Origin: CAYLXU01 sp964388055
GTDB taxonomy: Bacteria > Patescibacteriota > Minisyncoccia > UBA6257 > JACRHW01
Direction: 5' to 3'
DNA length: 5,168 nt
NCBI GenBank assembly: GCA_964388055.1
Contig: CAYLXU010000051.1
Location: 1 to 5,168 of the forward strand
The notes beneath the pieces are model-generated. The model ran no database searches. It worked only from the letters and a program-made list of their open reading frames with translations, and had not been told where the DNA came from. Made by a program: the position numbers and the translations under genes. Of this stretch, positions 1 to 5,074 are shown piece after piece (position 1 is the first letter of the stretch; each line of letters begins with the position of its first letter).

Positions 1-413
1 CGTTGGGACTGCAACAGCTTTAGAAATCCATATCCTTGCAGCAACGCAAGCGGAACAGTAAGCATTCGAGAATACTGGTTAAACTTTGCTCGTCCCGCCT
101 CGCCTTCTTCATGATACATTTCCTTAAAAGCAGGAAATATCATGGTCAAGAGCTGCATGATAATTGTCGCTGTGATATAGGGCCCCACACCAAGCATGGC
201 CAAAGAAAAATTCGAGAAAGATCCCCCAGAAAAAAGATTAAAAAGCCCAAACAATTGATTTGAAGCCAAAAAACTCTTTAACCGAAGGACATCAATGCCC
301 GGTATCGGAACACTGGCAAATAACCTAAAAACTGCCAAGATACCAAGGACAGTAAAAATCTTCTTTCTTAACTCCTTTGATTTAAATACCTGAAAAATAG
401 CTTCTTTACCCAT
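1..413 (-). CDS. secY: SecY, preprotein translocase channel subunit (N-terminal part, cut by window edge)
   Basis: SecY forms the membrane channel of the Sec translocon, which moves unfolded proteins across or into the cytoplasmic membrane. About 137 N-terminal residues are visible; the rest lies beyond position 1. The translation begins MGKEAIFQVFKSKELRKK, a short basic cytoplasmic tail, followed by a first membrane segment (about residues 19-38) ending in V-P-I-P-G-I-D, a SecY hallmark. The F-N-L-F-S-G-G plug region follows (58-64), then the second membrane segment with G-P-Y-I-T-A-T-I-I-M-Q-L-L (77-89), the cytoplasmic E-E-G-E-A-G-R motif (102-108) and the start of the third segment near 118. 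The ATG at 411-413 is 11 bases after the rplO stop. An ATG at 418-420 is out of frame and soon meets a stop. No clear ribosome binding site is visible. Its place directly after rplO is the usual bacterial order. The family assignment is secure. Confidence 0.96.
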   Translation of the reverse strand, partial: MGKEAIFQVFKSKELRKKIFTVLGILAVFRLFASVPIPGIDVLRLKSFLASNQLFGLFNLFSGGSFSNFSLAMLGVGPYITATIIMQLLTMIFPAFKEMYHEEGEAGRAKFNQYSRMLTVPLALLQGYGFLKLLQSQ

Positions 414-424
414 GTCGCATTACC

Positions 425-859
425 CTATTCAACACCGCCTCCATTTGCCGTAAGAAGTTCTGAGACTGATTTTGAAACAGGGATTCCTTTAATGTGTATT
501 GGCTTGATTGTTTTCTGCTTCCCTTGAAGGATTTTTACAGAGGGGATTTTCCCGCTCTTCTTCTCCACAAGCTTCTTTTTAATAAGCCATGAGAGAGTAA
601 TCACTTCCTTATCGTGTGCCACGTTCATGATGGTGTCGAGAGAAAGAGCAACACCGTCTCTCTTTGTAGATTTGAATTTAATTCCACGGAGTTTAGGCAT
701 TCTTAAAAGCGTCTCTCTTATCTGAGGTTTTATGCTTCTTCCAGCACGAGACTTCTGCCCTTTTTGTCCATGTCCGGAAGTTGTACCTCGTTTTCCTCCA
801 CGTCCCACGCGCTTTTTTCCTTTGAGTGGGTGTTCTGGTTGTATGTTGTGTAACTGCAT
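425..859 (-). CDS. rplO: 50S ribosomal protein L15 (uL15), variant form
   Basis: L15 is a large-subunit protein whose extended N-terminal arm runs into 23S rRNA and helps late assembly. The 144-residue product matches the usual length. The basic, glycine-rich arm is clear: R-V-G-R-G-G-K-R-G at residues 17-25 and G-H-G-Q-K-G-Q-K-S-R-A-G at 29-40. The segment that normally follows, with F-E-G-G-Q-M-P before L-P-K-F-G-F, is replaced by a shorter stretch with I-K-P-Q-I-R-E-T-L-L-R-M-P-K-L-R-G (43-59). The C-terminal domain is recognisable but divergent, with G-K-I-P-S-V-K-I-L near 103-111. The gene starts 9 bases after the rpsE stop, leaving no room for rpmD, which usually sits there. A GGA lies almost against the ATG, too close to be a good ribosome binding site. 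The stop is TAG. Family call is firm; the variant arm fits Patescibacteria from memory. Confidence 0.95.
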   Translation of the reverse strand: MQLHNIQPEHPLKGKKRVGRGGKRGTTSGHGQKGQKSRAGRSIKPQIRETLLRMPKLRGIKFKSTKRDGVALSLDTIMNVAHDKEVITLSWLIKKKLVEKKSGKIPSVKILQGKQKTIKPIHIKGIPVSKSVSELLTANGGGVE

Positions 860-868
860 ATCCAGTTT

Positions 869-1345
869 TTATTTCTTATGCCCTCTCTTTAAAACCGACT
901 GCAACCCAACAAGAGTCGCGCGGGCATTGTTAAGCTTGTTCTTTGTTGATGAAAGAATTTTTGCAGAAATATCAGAATATCCGGCAAGAGTAAGTACGTT
1001 TCTTACAGAGCTTCCCGCAATAATACCCCTCCCTTTTGCTGCTGGTTTTATTACTATGTGCGCAGCGCCAAAGCGTCCTTCAACCTCGTGAGGTATTGTA
1101 CCATTTACGATGGGGGCCTTAAAGGTGTGTTTTTTTGCATCTGACTTTGCCTTATCAAGCGCCTGCGCAACATCCAATCCTTTTCCTACTCCGATTCCCA
1201 CTTCTCCATCTCCTGCACCAACTGCAACTGTTGCACGAAAACTCATTCTTTTTCCACCAGCAACCACACGTGTAACACGTCGAAGATCAATGGTAACTGA
1301 ATCATATTTATCTTGTTGTTTTTCTTGTCTTCTTGGTCCCTGCAT
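869..1345 (-). CDS. rpsE: 30S ribosomal protein S5 (uS5)
   Basis: S5 sits on the solvent side of the small subunit near the mRNA entry channel and affects decoding accuracy; the family is the classic site of spectinomycin resistance changes. The 158-residue product has the N-terminal double-stranded-RNA-binding fold with V-V-A-G-G-K-R-M-S-F-R-A (27-38) and V-G-I-G-V-G-K-G (49-56). The G-T-I-P-H-E-V motif (82-88), F-G-A-A-H-I-V-I-K-P-A-A (92-103) and the C-terminal A-R-A-T-L-V-G-L (141-148) follow. The block S-T-K-N-K-L-N-N before A-R-A-T (133-140) differs from the common G-S-N-N-P-I-N-V-V-K-A-T and is a form I associate with Candidate Phyla Radiation bacteria. The start at 1345 is preceded by the largest gap in the cluster, 35 AT-rich bases with no Shine-Dalgarno sequence. 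It lies between rplR and rplO. Identity is certain. Confidence 0.97.
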   Translation of the reverse strand: MQGPRRQEKQQDKYDSVTIDLRRVTRVVAGGKRMSFRATVAVGAGDGEVGIGVGKGLDVAQALDKAKSDAKKHTFKAPIVNGTIPHEVEGRFGAAHIVIKPAAKGRGIIAGSSVRNVLTLAGYSDISAKILSSTKNKLNNARATLVGLQSVLKRGHKK

Positions 1346-1380
1346 AATAATTATATTAGCTTAAATATTTCGATAGATAA

Positions 1381-1740
1381 TTAAAATTCAAGCCCCTTCT
1401 CGCGTGCCGCATTTCCAAGAGCCTTTATTCTTCCTGAATATGGAAATCCTCCTCTGTCAAAAACGACCTTGTGTATCTTTAAATCTACTGCTTGTTTCGC
1501 AATAGTCTCACCAACTGCAATTGCCCGTTCAGTTTTTGTCTGCTTTTTCCCCTTCTTTTCTTTTTTGTCGAAGGCAGAAACGAGAGTAACACCCTTTTCA
1601 TCATTTATAATCTGGGCGTAAATATGTTGACTCGACTTAAAAACAGAAAGCCGTGGACGCTCTGCTGTTCCATGAACTACCGCACGGATCTTCTTGTGTC
1701 GTTTTAGTCGCAATGACTTTTTGTCTTTTGTATTTTTCAT
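1381..1740 (-). CDS. rplR: 50S ribosomal protein L18 (uL18)
   Basis: L18 binds 5S rRNA and, with L5, helps dock it into the central protuberance of the large subunit. The 119-residue protein is normal in length. It has a basic N terminus (R-L-K-R-H-K-K-I-R, 11-19), then R-P-R-L-S-V-F-K-S-S-Q-H-I-Y-A-Q-I-I (28-45), the core 5S-binding strand region. A lysine-rich loop with K-K-E-K-K-G-K-K-Q (59-67) follows. The C terminus carries V-F-D-R-G-G-F-P-Y-S-G-R (93-104) and ends A-A-R-E-K-G-L-E-F, the standard family ending. The ATG at 1738-1740 lies 21 bases after the rplF stop, and no Shine-Dalgarno match is visible in that gap. Order rplF-rplR-rpsE is the usual spc order. I see nothing abnormal in the reading frame. 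Confidence 0.97.
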   Translation of the reverse strand: MKNTKDKKSLRLKRHKKIRAVVHGTAERPRLSVFKSSQHIYAQIINDEKGVTLVSAFDKKEKKGKKQTKTERAIAVGETIAKQAVDLKIHKVVFDRGGFPYSGRIKALGNAAREKGLEF

Positions 1741-1761
1741 ACGCTGCTATTGTACTAAAAA

Positions 1762-2310
1762 CTATGATGAACCTGCCATCTTTTTACCAGATTTACGACG
1801 AATAATCTCGCCTGCATATCTAATCCCTTTACCTTTATACGGCTCAGGTTTCTTTTTGGCACGAATATTTGCTGCAACCTGACCAACAAGAGCTTTGTCT
1901 GCTCCGGTAATGGTAATTGTGTTCTTTGCAACAGAAATCTCCACTCCCTTTGGTGGTTCAACACGTACAGGATGGCTAAGTCCTAAGCTAAGCACCAAAT
2001 CGCTTCCCTCCATCGCAGCACGATAGCCAACCCCTTCTATCTCTAACTTCTTTTCATACCCCTCCTGGACACCCTTAACGGCGCTTGCCAAAATTGCCTG
2101 CTGCGTTCCCCAGCTTGCATCTATATTTTTCTGCTTTGATCCCTCCTCCTTTTCTACACGAACAACTTCTCCCTCTGCAACAATTCGAATGCCGGGAAGA
2201 TGATGTATTGAAACTTCTCCCTTTTTTCCAGATACCAAAATATCGTCTGGATGTACGGTTACTGTTACTCCCTGAGGGACAATAATTTCTTTTTTACCTA
2301 TTTTAGACAT
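1762..2310 (-). CDS. rplF: 50S ribosomal protein L6 (uL6)
   Basis: L6 is a two-domain large-subunit protein near the factor-binding site at the base of the stalk, where it contacts the sarcin-ricin loop region. The 182-residue product has the normal bacterial length and both tandem L6 domains. The first starts MSKIGKKEIIVPQGV and contains V-S-G-K-K-G-E (26-32). The second has the Y-E-K-K-L-E-I-E-G-V-G-Y-R-A hallmark (85-98), L-G-L-S-H-P-V (109-115) and G-Q-V-A-A-N-I-R (143-150). The C-terminal signature E-P-Y-K-G-K-G-I-R-Y is at 156-165. A short basic tail follows. The ATG at 2308-2310 is chosen because it gives the canonical M-S-K/R-I-G-K start. The 26-base gap after rpsH has no clear ribosome binding site. 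The stop is TAG. A shorter minus-strand frame at 1755-1964 is only a shadow of this gene. Confidence 0.98.
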   Translation of the reverse strand: MSKIGKKEIIVPQGVTVTVHPDDILVSGKKGEVSIHHLPGIRIVAEGEVVRVEKEEGSKQKNIDASWGTQQAILASAVKGVQEGYEKKLEIEGVGYRAAMEGSDLVLSLGLSHPVRVEPPKGVEISVAKNTITITGADKALVGQVAANIRAKKKPEPYKGKGIRYAGEIIRRKSGKKMAGSS

Positions 2311-2336
2311 AGTCGATCAAAAAACGTTATCTCAAA

Positions 2337-2726
2337 CTAATAAACCTCCAACAAAATCTCGCCGCCCACCTTTTTCTCTCTCGCCTCTTTATCTGTAAGA
2401 ATCCCGGCAGATGTTGAAACAAGGCTTAGACCATAACCATTCCTTACCCTTCGTATTTCACCAAACCCCTTGTACACTCTCCTCCCTGGCTTGCTCACCA
2501 AAGAAAGCCCATGAATAGCAGGTATTCCACCTTCGTTGTATTTAAGCTTTATCTCTAAATACTTTTTAACCCCTCTCCCTTTCTTCGCAACGCTTTCAAG
2601 ATATCCTTCCTTCACCAATGCTTCCGCGACTTTCGTATTAAAACGCGAAGAGGAAACCTTAACACTCTCTTTCTTTACAAGATACGCATTCTTAATTTTT
2701 ATAATCATTTCCAAATAAGGGTTCAT
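2337..2726 (-). CDS. rpsH: 30S ribosomal protein S8 (uS8)
   Basis: S8 is a primary binder of the central domain of 16S rRNA and is needed early in small-subunit assembly. In Escherichia coli it also represses translation of the spc operon by binding mRNA near the rplE start; I could not see a matching hairpin here, but I cannot fold the RNA. The 129-residue product has the N-terminal domain with I-I-K-I-K-N-A-Y (8-15) and the linker V-S-K-P-G-R-R-V-Y-K (77-86). The C-terminal RNA-binding signature G-Y-G-L-S-L-V-S-T-S-A-G-I-L-T-D (97-112) and G-G-E-I-L follow. The N terminus is slightly short: the usual D-P-I-A-D-M-L is represented by N-P-Y-L-E-M-I. A GAAG a few bases upstream of the ATG may be a weak ribosome binding site. 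The stop is TAG. Confidence 0.97.
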   Translation of the reverse strand: MNPYLEMIIKIKNAYLVKKESVKVSSSRFNTKVAEALVKEGYLESVAKKGRGVKKYLEIKLKYNEGGIPAIHGLSLVSKPGRRVYKGFGEIRRVRNGYGLSLVSTSAGILTDKEAREKKVGGEILLEVY

Positions 2727-2745
2727 AATCGCTTCTTTTTATAAA

Positions 2746-2931
2746 TTACCAAGATGACTTTCTTACTCCAGGAATTTGTCCACGAGATGAAAGCTCCCGG
2801 AAGCATATTCGACAAAGATTAAAATCTCGCATGTACCCATGCTTTCTGCCACAACGAAAACAACGCCTTACCACTCTCGTGCTGTATTTGGGTTTTTTTA
2901 AAGCTCTCGCTATAACAGAATTTTTTGCCAT
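2746..2931 (-). CDS. rpsN: 30S ribosomal protein S14, zinc-binding short form (uS14, type Z)
   Basis: S14 belongs to the head of the small subunit and contacts S3 and S10. The product has 61 residues, the length of the short, zinc-binding (C+) S14 form, not the roughly 100-residue zinc-free form of E. coli. Four cysteines at residues 24, 27, 40 and 43 form two C-x-x-C pairs that should hold one zinc ion. Between and after them are R-K-H-G-Y-M-R-D-F and C-R-I-C-F-R-E-L, and the ending G-Q-I-P-G-V-R-K-S-S-W is the family signature. It lies 19 bases after rplE and 19 before rpsH, the standard place. An AGAGG is present about 13 bases before the ATG, too far to be an ideal ribosome binding site. 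Some annotations call this form rpsZ. Confidence 0.97.
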   Translation of the reverse strand: MAKNSVIARALKKPKYSTRVVRRCFRCGRKHGYMRDFNLCRICFRELSSRGQIPGVRKSSW

Positions 2932-2950
2932 ATATGCTATATAACCTCTT

Positions 2951-3457
2951 TTATTTTTTAAATCTTACTCCTAGTGCCTCAAAAAACGCCTTTGCACTCT
3001 CCTTATTCTCTGTTGTTGAAACAATGGTTACCTGAAGAGAGAAGGGGGCTTTTGCGTTCTCATTCGTTATCTCAGGAAAAACGATGTGCTCTTTAAAGCC
3101 GACTGTTAGACTGTTCTCGGACACAGACGATTCTGCAACCCCTCGGAAATCTCGTACCCTTGGAAACACAAGATTCACCAATCTTGTCACGAAATCTTCT
3201 CCCCGCTTTCCACGCAATGTAACTTTAAGTCCAATAGGCATTCCCTTTCTTAATTTGAACGTAGCGATAGATTTTCTACTTAACACAACCTGTGGCTTTT
3301 GACCGGTTAACATTCCAAGAAGACGGACAAGATCCTCAAGCAATTCTTTTTGATTCTTCGATTGGTTCATCAGTCTTCCGATACCCATGTTAATAACCAC
3401 CTTCAGAACTCTAGGCTTTGCCATTACATTTTCCTTTGTAAGCGTATTCTTGGTCAT
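2951..3457 (-). CDS. rplE: 50S ribosomal protein L5 (uL5), with short N terminus
   Basis: L5 binds 5S rRNA in the central protuberance and contacts P-site tRNA and the S13 bridge. Clear family sequence starts at K-P-R-V-L-K-V-V-I-N-M-G-I-G, followed by G-Q-K-P-Q-V-V-L-S-R-K-S-I-A-T-F-K-L-R, R-D-F-R-G-V and an ending E-A-L-G-V-R-F-K-K. I chose the ATG at 3455-3457, giving 168 residues, because GGAGAAG stands at 3465-3471, 7 bases upstream, and the ATG is only 2 bases after the rplX stop. A longer in-frame ATG at 3476-3478 would give 175 residues and overlap rplX by 19 bases, with that GGAGAAG inside the gene. Either way only about 14-21 residues precede P-R-V, against about 30 in E. coli, so most of the first helix is missing. 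No frameshift is apparent. Confidence 0.95.
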   Translation of the reverse strand: MTKNTLTKENVMAKPRVLKVVINMGIGRLMNQSKNQKELLEDLVRLLGMLTGQKPQVVLSRKSIATFKLRKGMPIGLKVTLRGKRGEDFVTRLVNLVFPRVRDFRGVAESSVSENSLTVGFKEHIVFPEITNENAKAPFSLQVTIVSTTENKESAKAFFEALGVRFKK

Positions 3458-3459
3458 AA

Positions 3460-3762
3460 TTATACTTCTCCGTGGCATTTTTTACAGATTCTTACTTTTT
3501 GGTCTCCACGCATTTCACTACCAACACGCGCTCTTTTGCCGCACTTTGAACAAACGAGCATAACATTTGAAATGTTCATGCTCCTAGAAAAAGAAATTAT
3601 TTCTCCTTTTTGGCCTTGTTTTTTGGGTCGCACATGCTTTTTGTAGAGATTTATTCCCTCCACTATAAGCCTTCCCGCTCTTGGCATCACCTTCAAAACA
3701 CGGCCGGTCTTGCCTCGCTCTTTTCCTGTTACCACAAACACATTGTCTCCTTTTTTAATCAT
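3460..3762 (-). CDS. rplX: 50S ribosomal protein L24 (uL24) with C-terminal zinc ribbon
   Basis: L24 is one of the first proteins to bind 23S rRNA, starting large-subunit assembly, and sits near the exit tunnel. The 100-residue product has the N-terminal KOW domain: K-K-G-D-N-V-F-V-V-T-G-K-E-R-G-K-T-G-R-V (3-22). V-E-G-I-N-L-Y-K-K-H-V-R-P-K (34-47) follows, then the G-E-I-I-S-F region (53-58) and N-V-M-L-V (66-70). The C-terminal part has two C-x-x-C pairs, cysteines 71/74 and 93/96, consistent with a zinc ribbon that many bacterial L24 proteins keep and E. coli lost. It begins 6 bases after rplN with no Shine-Dalgarno sequence. Its last codons contain the ribosome binding site of rplE, so translation of the two genes is probably coupled. 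Confidence 0.97.
   Translation of the reverse strand: MIKKGDNVFVVTGKERGKTGRVLKVMPRAGRLIVEGINLYKKHVRPKKQGQKGEIISFSRSMNISNVMLVCSKCGKRARVGSEMRGDQKVRICKKCHGEV
3465..3471 (-). promoter_or_regulatory. Shine-Dalgarno sequence of rplE
   Basis: On the minus strand GGAGAAG ends 7 bases before the ATG at 3455-3457. It lies inside the final codons of rplX, just before that gene's TAA stop. It is the only strong Shine-Dalgarno match I find ahead of any start in this window, and it decides the choice of rplE start. Whether the 16S rRNA of this organism carries the matching anti-Shine-Dalgarno end cannot be seen here. Confidence 0.7.
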
Positions 3763-3768
3763 AAAAAC

Positions 3769-4140
3769 TTATACTATGTTTTCTGCCATGGATACTATCT
3801 TTGTGTATCCTTTTTCTTTAATCTCTCTTGGAATCGGACCAAAAACTCTACTCGCCTTTGGATCAACCAAGTTTGTATCGAGAATAACCACCGCATTTTC
3901 ATCAAAACGAACGCATGTTCCATTTTGCCTTCTCAGGACGTCCTTAGATCTCACCACAAGAGCTTTCACTACATCCTTTTTCTTTACCGCCTTTCTTGGC
4001 TCCGAAACCTGAACAGATGCCACAATGATATCCCCAACGCTCGCATAGCGGCGTCTTGATCCACCAAGCACCTTGAAACAACGCACTGTTTTTGCGCCAG
4101 AATTATCCGCAACTTGTAGGATAGATCTTGGTTGAATCAT
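3769..4140 (-). CDS. rplN: 50S ribosomal protein L14 (uL14)
   Basis: L14 lies at the subunit interface of the large subunit, forms bridges to 16S rRNA and is a docking site for the silencing factor RsfS in many bacteria. At 123 residues it is exactly the usual bacterial length. Motifs run in order: M-I-Q-P-R-S near the start, V-A-D-N-S-G-A-K (10-17), K-V-L-G-G-S-R-R-R-Y-A (23-33), V-G-D-I-I (35-39), and V-K-A-L-V-V-R (58-64). These are followed by V-R-F-D-E-N-A-V-V (77-85), R-V-F-G-P-I-P-R-E-I (98-107) and I-V-S-M-A (115-119). In E. coli this gene opens the spc operon behind its own promoter. Here only 13 bases separate it from rpsQ, with no promoter or Shine-Dalgarno sequence evident, so it is probably co-transcribed with the S10 genes. 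Confidence 0.98.
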   Translation of the reverse strand: MIQPRSILQVADNSGAKTVRCFKVLGGSRRRYASVGDIIVASVQVSEPRKAVKKKDVVKALVVRSKDVLRRQNGTCVRFDENAVVILDTNLVDPKASRVFGPIPREIKEKGYTKIVSMAENIV

Positions 4141-4153
4141 AATGTGATGTTAA

Positions 4154-4441
4154 TTATTCTGTTGCTTCTTTGTTATCCTCCTGACTCTCAACCTCTTTTT
4201 CGCGACGTGCTATCAATTTAACGATATTCCAACGCTTTTGTCCAGAGAGTGGACGAGTTTCTTCAATCACAACCTTATCGCCATTTTTGAACTCATTATT
4301 TTCATCATGAGCCTTAAATCGTTCCGAAATGCGCAATAATTTGTGGTATTTTGGATGTTTCTTAAAACGAGTGATCAAAACCACACGCGTTTTTTGCATA
4401 GCATCACTTACCACAACACCTTCAAACGTACGATGTGACAT
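4154..4441 (-). CDS. rpsQ: 30S ribosomal protein S17 (uS17)
   Basis: S17 is a primary 16S rRNA binder in the body of the small subunit. The 95-residue product has an OB-fold domain with G-V-V-V-S-D-A-M-Q-K-T (8-18), K-K-H-P-K-Y (27-32), F-K-A-H-D-E-N-N-E (42-50), G-D-K-V-V-I-E-E-T-R-P-L-S (54-66) and K-R-W-N-I-V (69-74). The N-N-E-C form common in bacteria has phenylalanine instead of cysteine. After about residue 78 comes an acidic, charged tail (E-K-E-V-E-S-Q-E-D-N-K-E-A-T-E, 81-95) beyond the conserved fold, probably disordered; such tails vary freely in the family. The gene begins 4 bases after rpmC and has no Shine-Dalgarno sequence, suggesting translational coupling. Confidence 0.97.
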   Translation of the reverse strand: MSHRTFEGVVVSDAMQKTRVVLITRFKKHPKYHKLLRISERFKAHDENNEFKNGDKVVIEETRPLSGQKRWNIVKLIARREKEVESQEDNKEATE

Positions 4442-4445
4442 AAAA

Positions 4446-4631
4446 TTATTTATTGTTGTTCAAAACTGTTAATATTCGGGCCATTTCTTTACGGGTCGAC
4501 CGAATAACATGCGCATTTTTTACCTTTCCTTGTGCCATTTCAAATCTCAAATCCCGCAACATTTTTTGCTTTTCGTTGTTTAGCTTTAGGAGCTCTTCCT
4601 TATTCAGTTGACGTAACTCTGAAATTTTCAT
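4446..4631 (-). CDS. rpmC: 50S ribosomal protein L29 (uL29)
   Basis: L29 is a small helical hairpin protein next to the exit tunnel, close to L23 and the docking site for signal recognition particle and trigger factor. The 61-residue product starts MKISELRQLNKEELLKLNNE, the usual first helix. The R-D-L-R-F-E-M-A-Q-G turn region (26-35) and the second helix with I-R-S-T-R-K-E-M-A-R-I-L-T-V-L (43-57) follow. Length and pattern are normal. It sits between rplP (6 bases upstream) and rpsQ (4 bases downstream), the standard order. No ribosome binding site is visible in the AT-only gap before the ATG, so it probably relies on ribosomes finishing rplP or on an AT-rich open start. Confidence 0.96.
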   Translation of the reverse strand: MKISELRQLNKEELLKLNNEKQKMLRDLRFEMAQGKVKNAHVIRSTRKEMARILTVLNNNK

Positions 4632-4637
4632 AAATAT

Positions 4638-5051
4638 TTATACTTTCGCAATAATTCTTGTTTTCATCGGCAACTTGTGCGCAGCTCTTCGCAATGCCTC
4701 TCGTGCAGTAGCTTCCTGAAGACCATCTATCTCAAAAATCATCCTTCCAGGACGTACCGGAAACACATAATGGTCAACTGCTCCTTTTCCCCCTCCCATA
4801 GTCACTTCAGGGGGCCTCTGCGTTACAGGTTTGTCTGGAAAAATACGAATCCACAACTTCCCACCTTTTTTAAGGAAAAAAACTATGGATTTTCTTGCGG
4901 CTTCGATTTGGCGAGAATTTACCCACGCAGCATCACATGCCTGCAATCCCAAACTACCGTACGTCAAATTTGTACCTCTAGTTTCTTTCACTCTGCCACG
5001 AGATCTCCCTTTCTGCCATTTTCTATGTTTTACCTTCTTTGGAATCAACAT
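4638..5051 (-). CDS. rplP: 50S ribosomal protein L16 (uL16)
   Basis: L16 lies near the peptidyl transferase centre, where it touches A- and P-site tRNA elbows and stabilises the central protuberance. The 137-residue product begins MLIPKKVKHRKWQKGRSRGR. It continues with Y-G-S-L-G-L-Q-A (31-38), S-R-Q-I-E-A-A-R (46-53), L-W-I-R-I-F-P-D-K-P-V-T (66-77), M-G-G-G-K-G-A-V-D-H-Y-V (85-96), P-G-R-M-I-F-E-I (101-108), A-R-E-A-L and K-L-P-M-K-T. Compared with E. coli it has about 3 extra residues near 21-30 (E-T-R-G-T region). Two changes touch the functional loop: the arginine equivalent to E. coli Arg81 is threonine 84, and M-G-K-G-K-G is M-G-G-G-K-G. The gene starts 23 bases after rpsC without a clear Shine-Dalgarno sequence. 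Confidence 0.97.
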   Translation of the reverse strand: MLIPKKVKHRKWQKGRSRGRVKETRGTNLTYGSLGLQACDAAWVNSRQIEAARKSIVFFLKKGGKLWIRIFPDKPVTQRPPEVTMGGGKGAVDHYVFPVRPGRMIFEIDGLQEATAREALRRAAHKLPMKTRIIAKV

Positions 5052-5074
5052 AAATAAAACTTATCTAGCTTGTC

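Noticed and set aside
732..1364. Plus-strand open frames opposite rplO and rpsE
   Set aside because: Their proline, cysteine and phenylalanine runs are the reverse complement of glycine- and lysine-rich ribosomal protein codons. No plausible start context or family was seen.
1755..1964. Minus-strand open frame of 69 codons within rplF
   Set aside because: It is an alternate frame inside L6, whose own frame carries all family motifs. It does not continue any neighbouring gene.
2932..2950. Short palindrome-like ATATATGCTATATAA in the rplE-rpsN gap as an operator or terminator
   Set aside because: It is AT-rich, has no GC stem or T-run on the minus strand, and is expected by chance in such short gaps.
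3610..4059. Open frame of 149 codons on the plus strand opposite rplX and rplN
   Set aside because: It is fully antisense to two unmistakable ribosomal protein genes, and its translation shows no recognisable domain. It is a shadow of coding sequence on the other strand.
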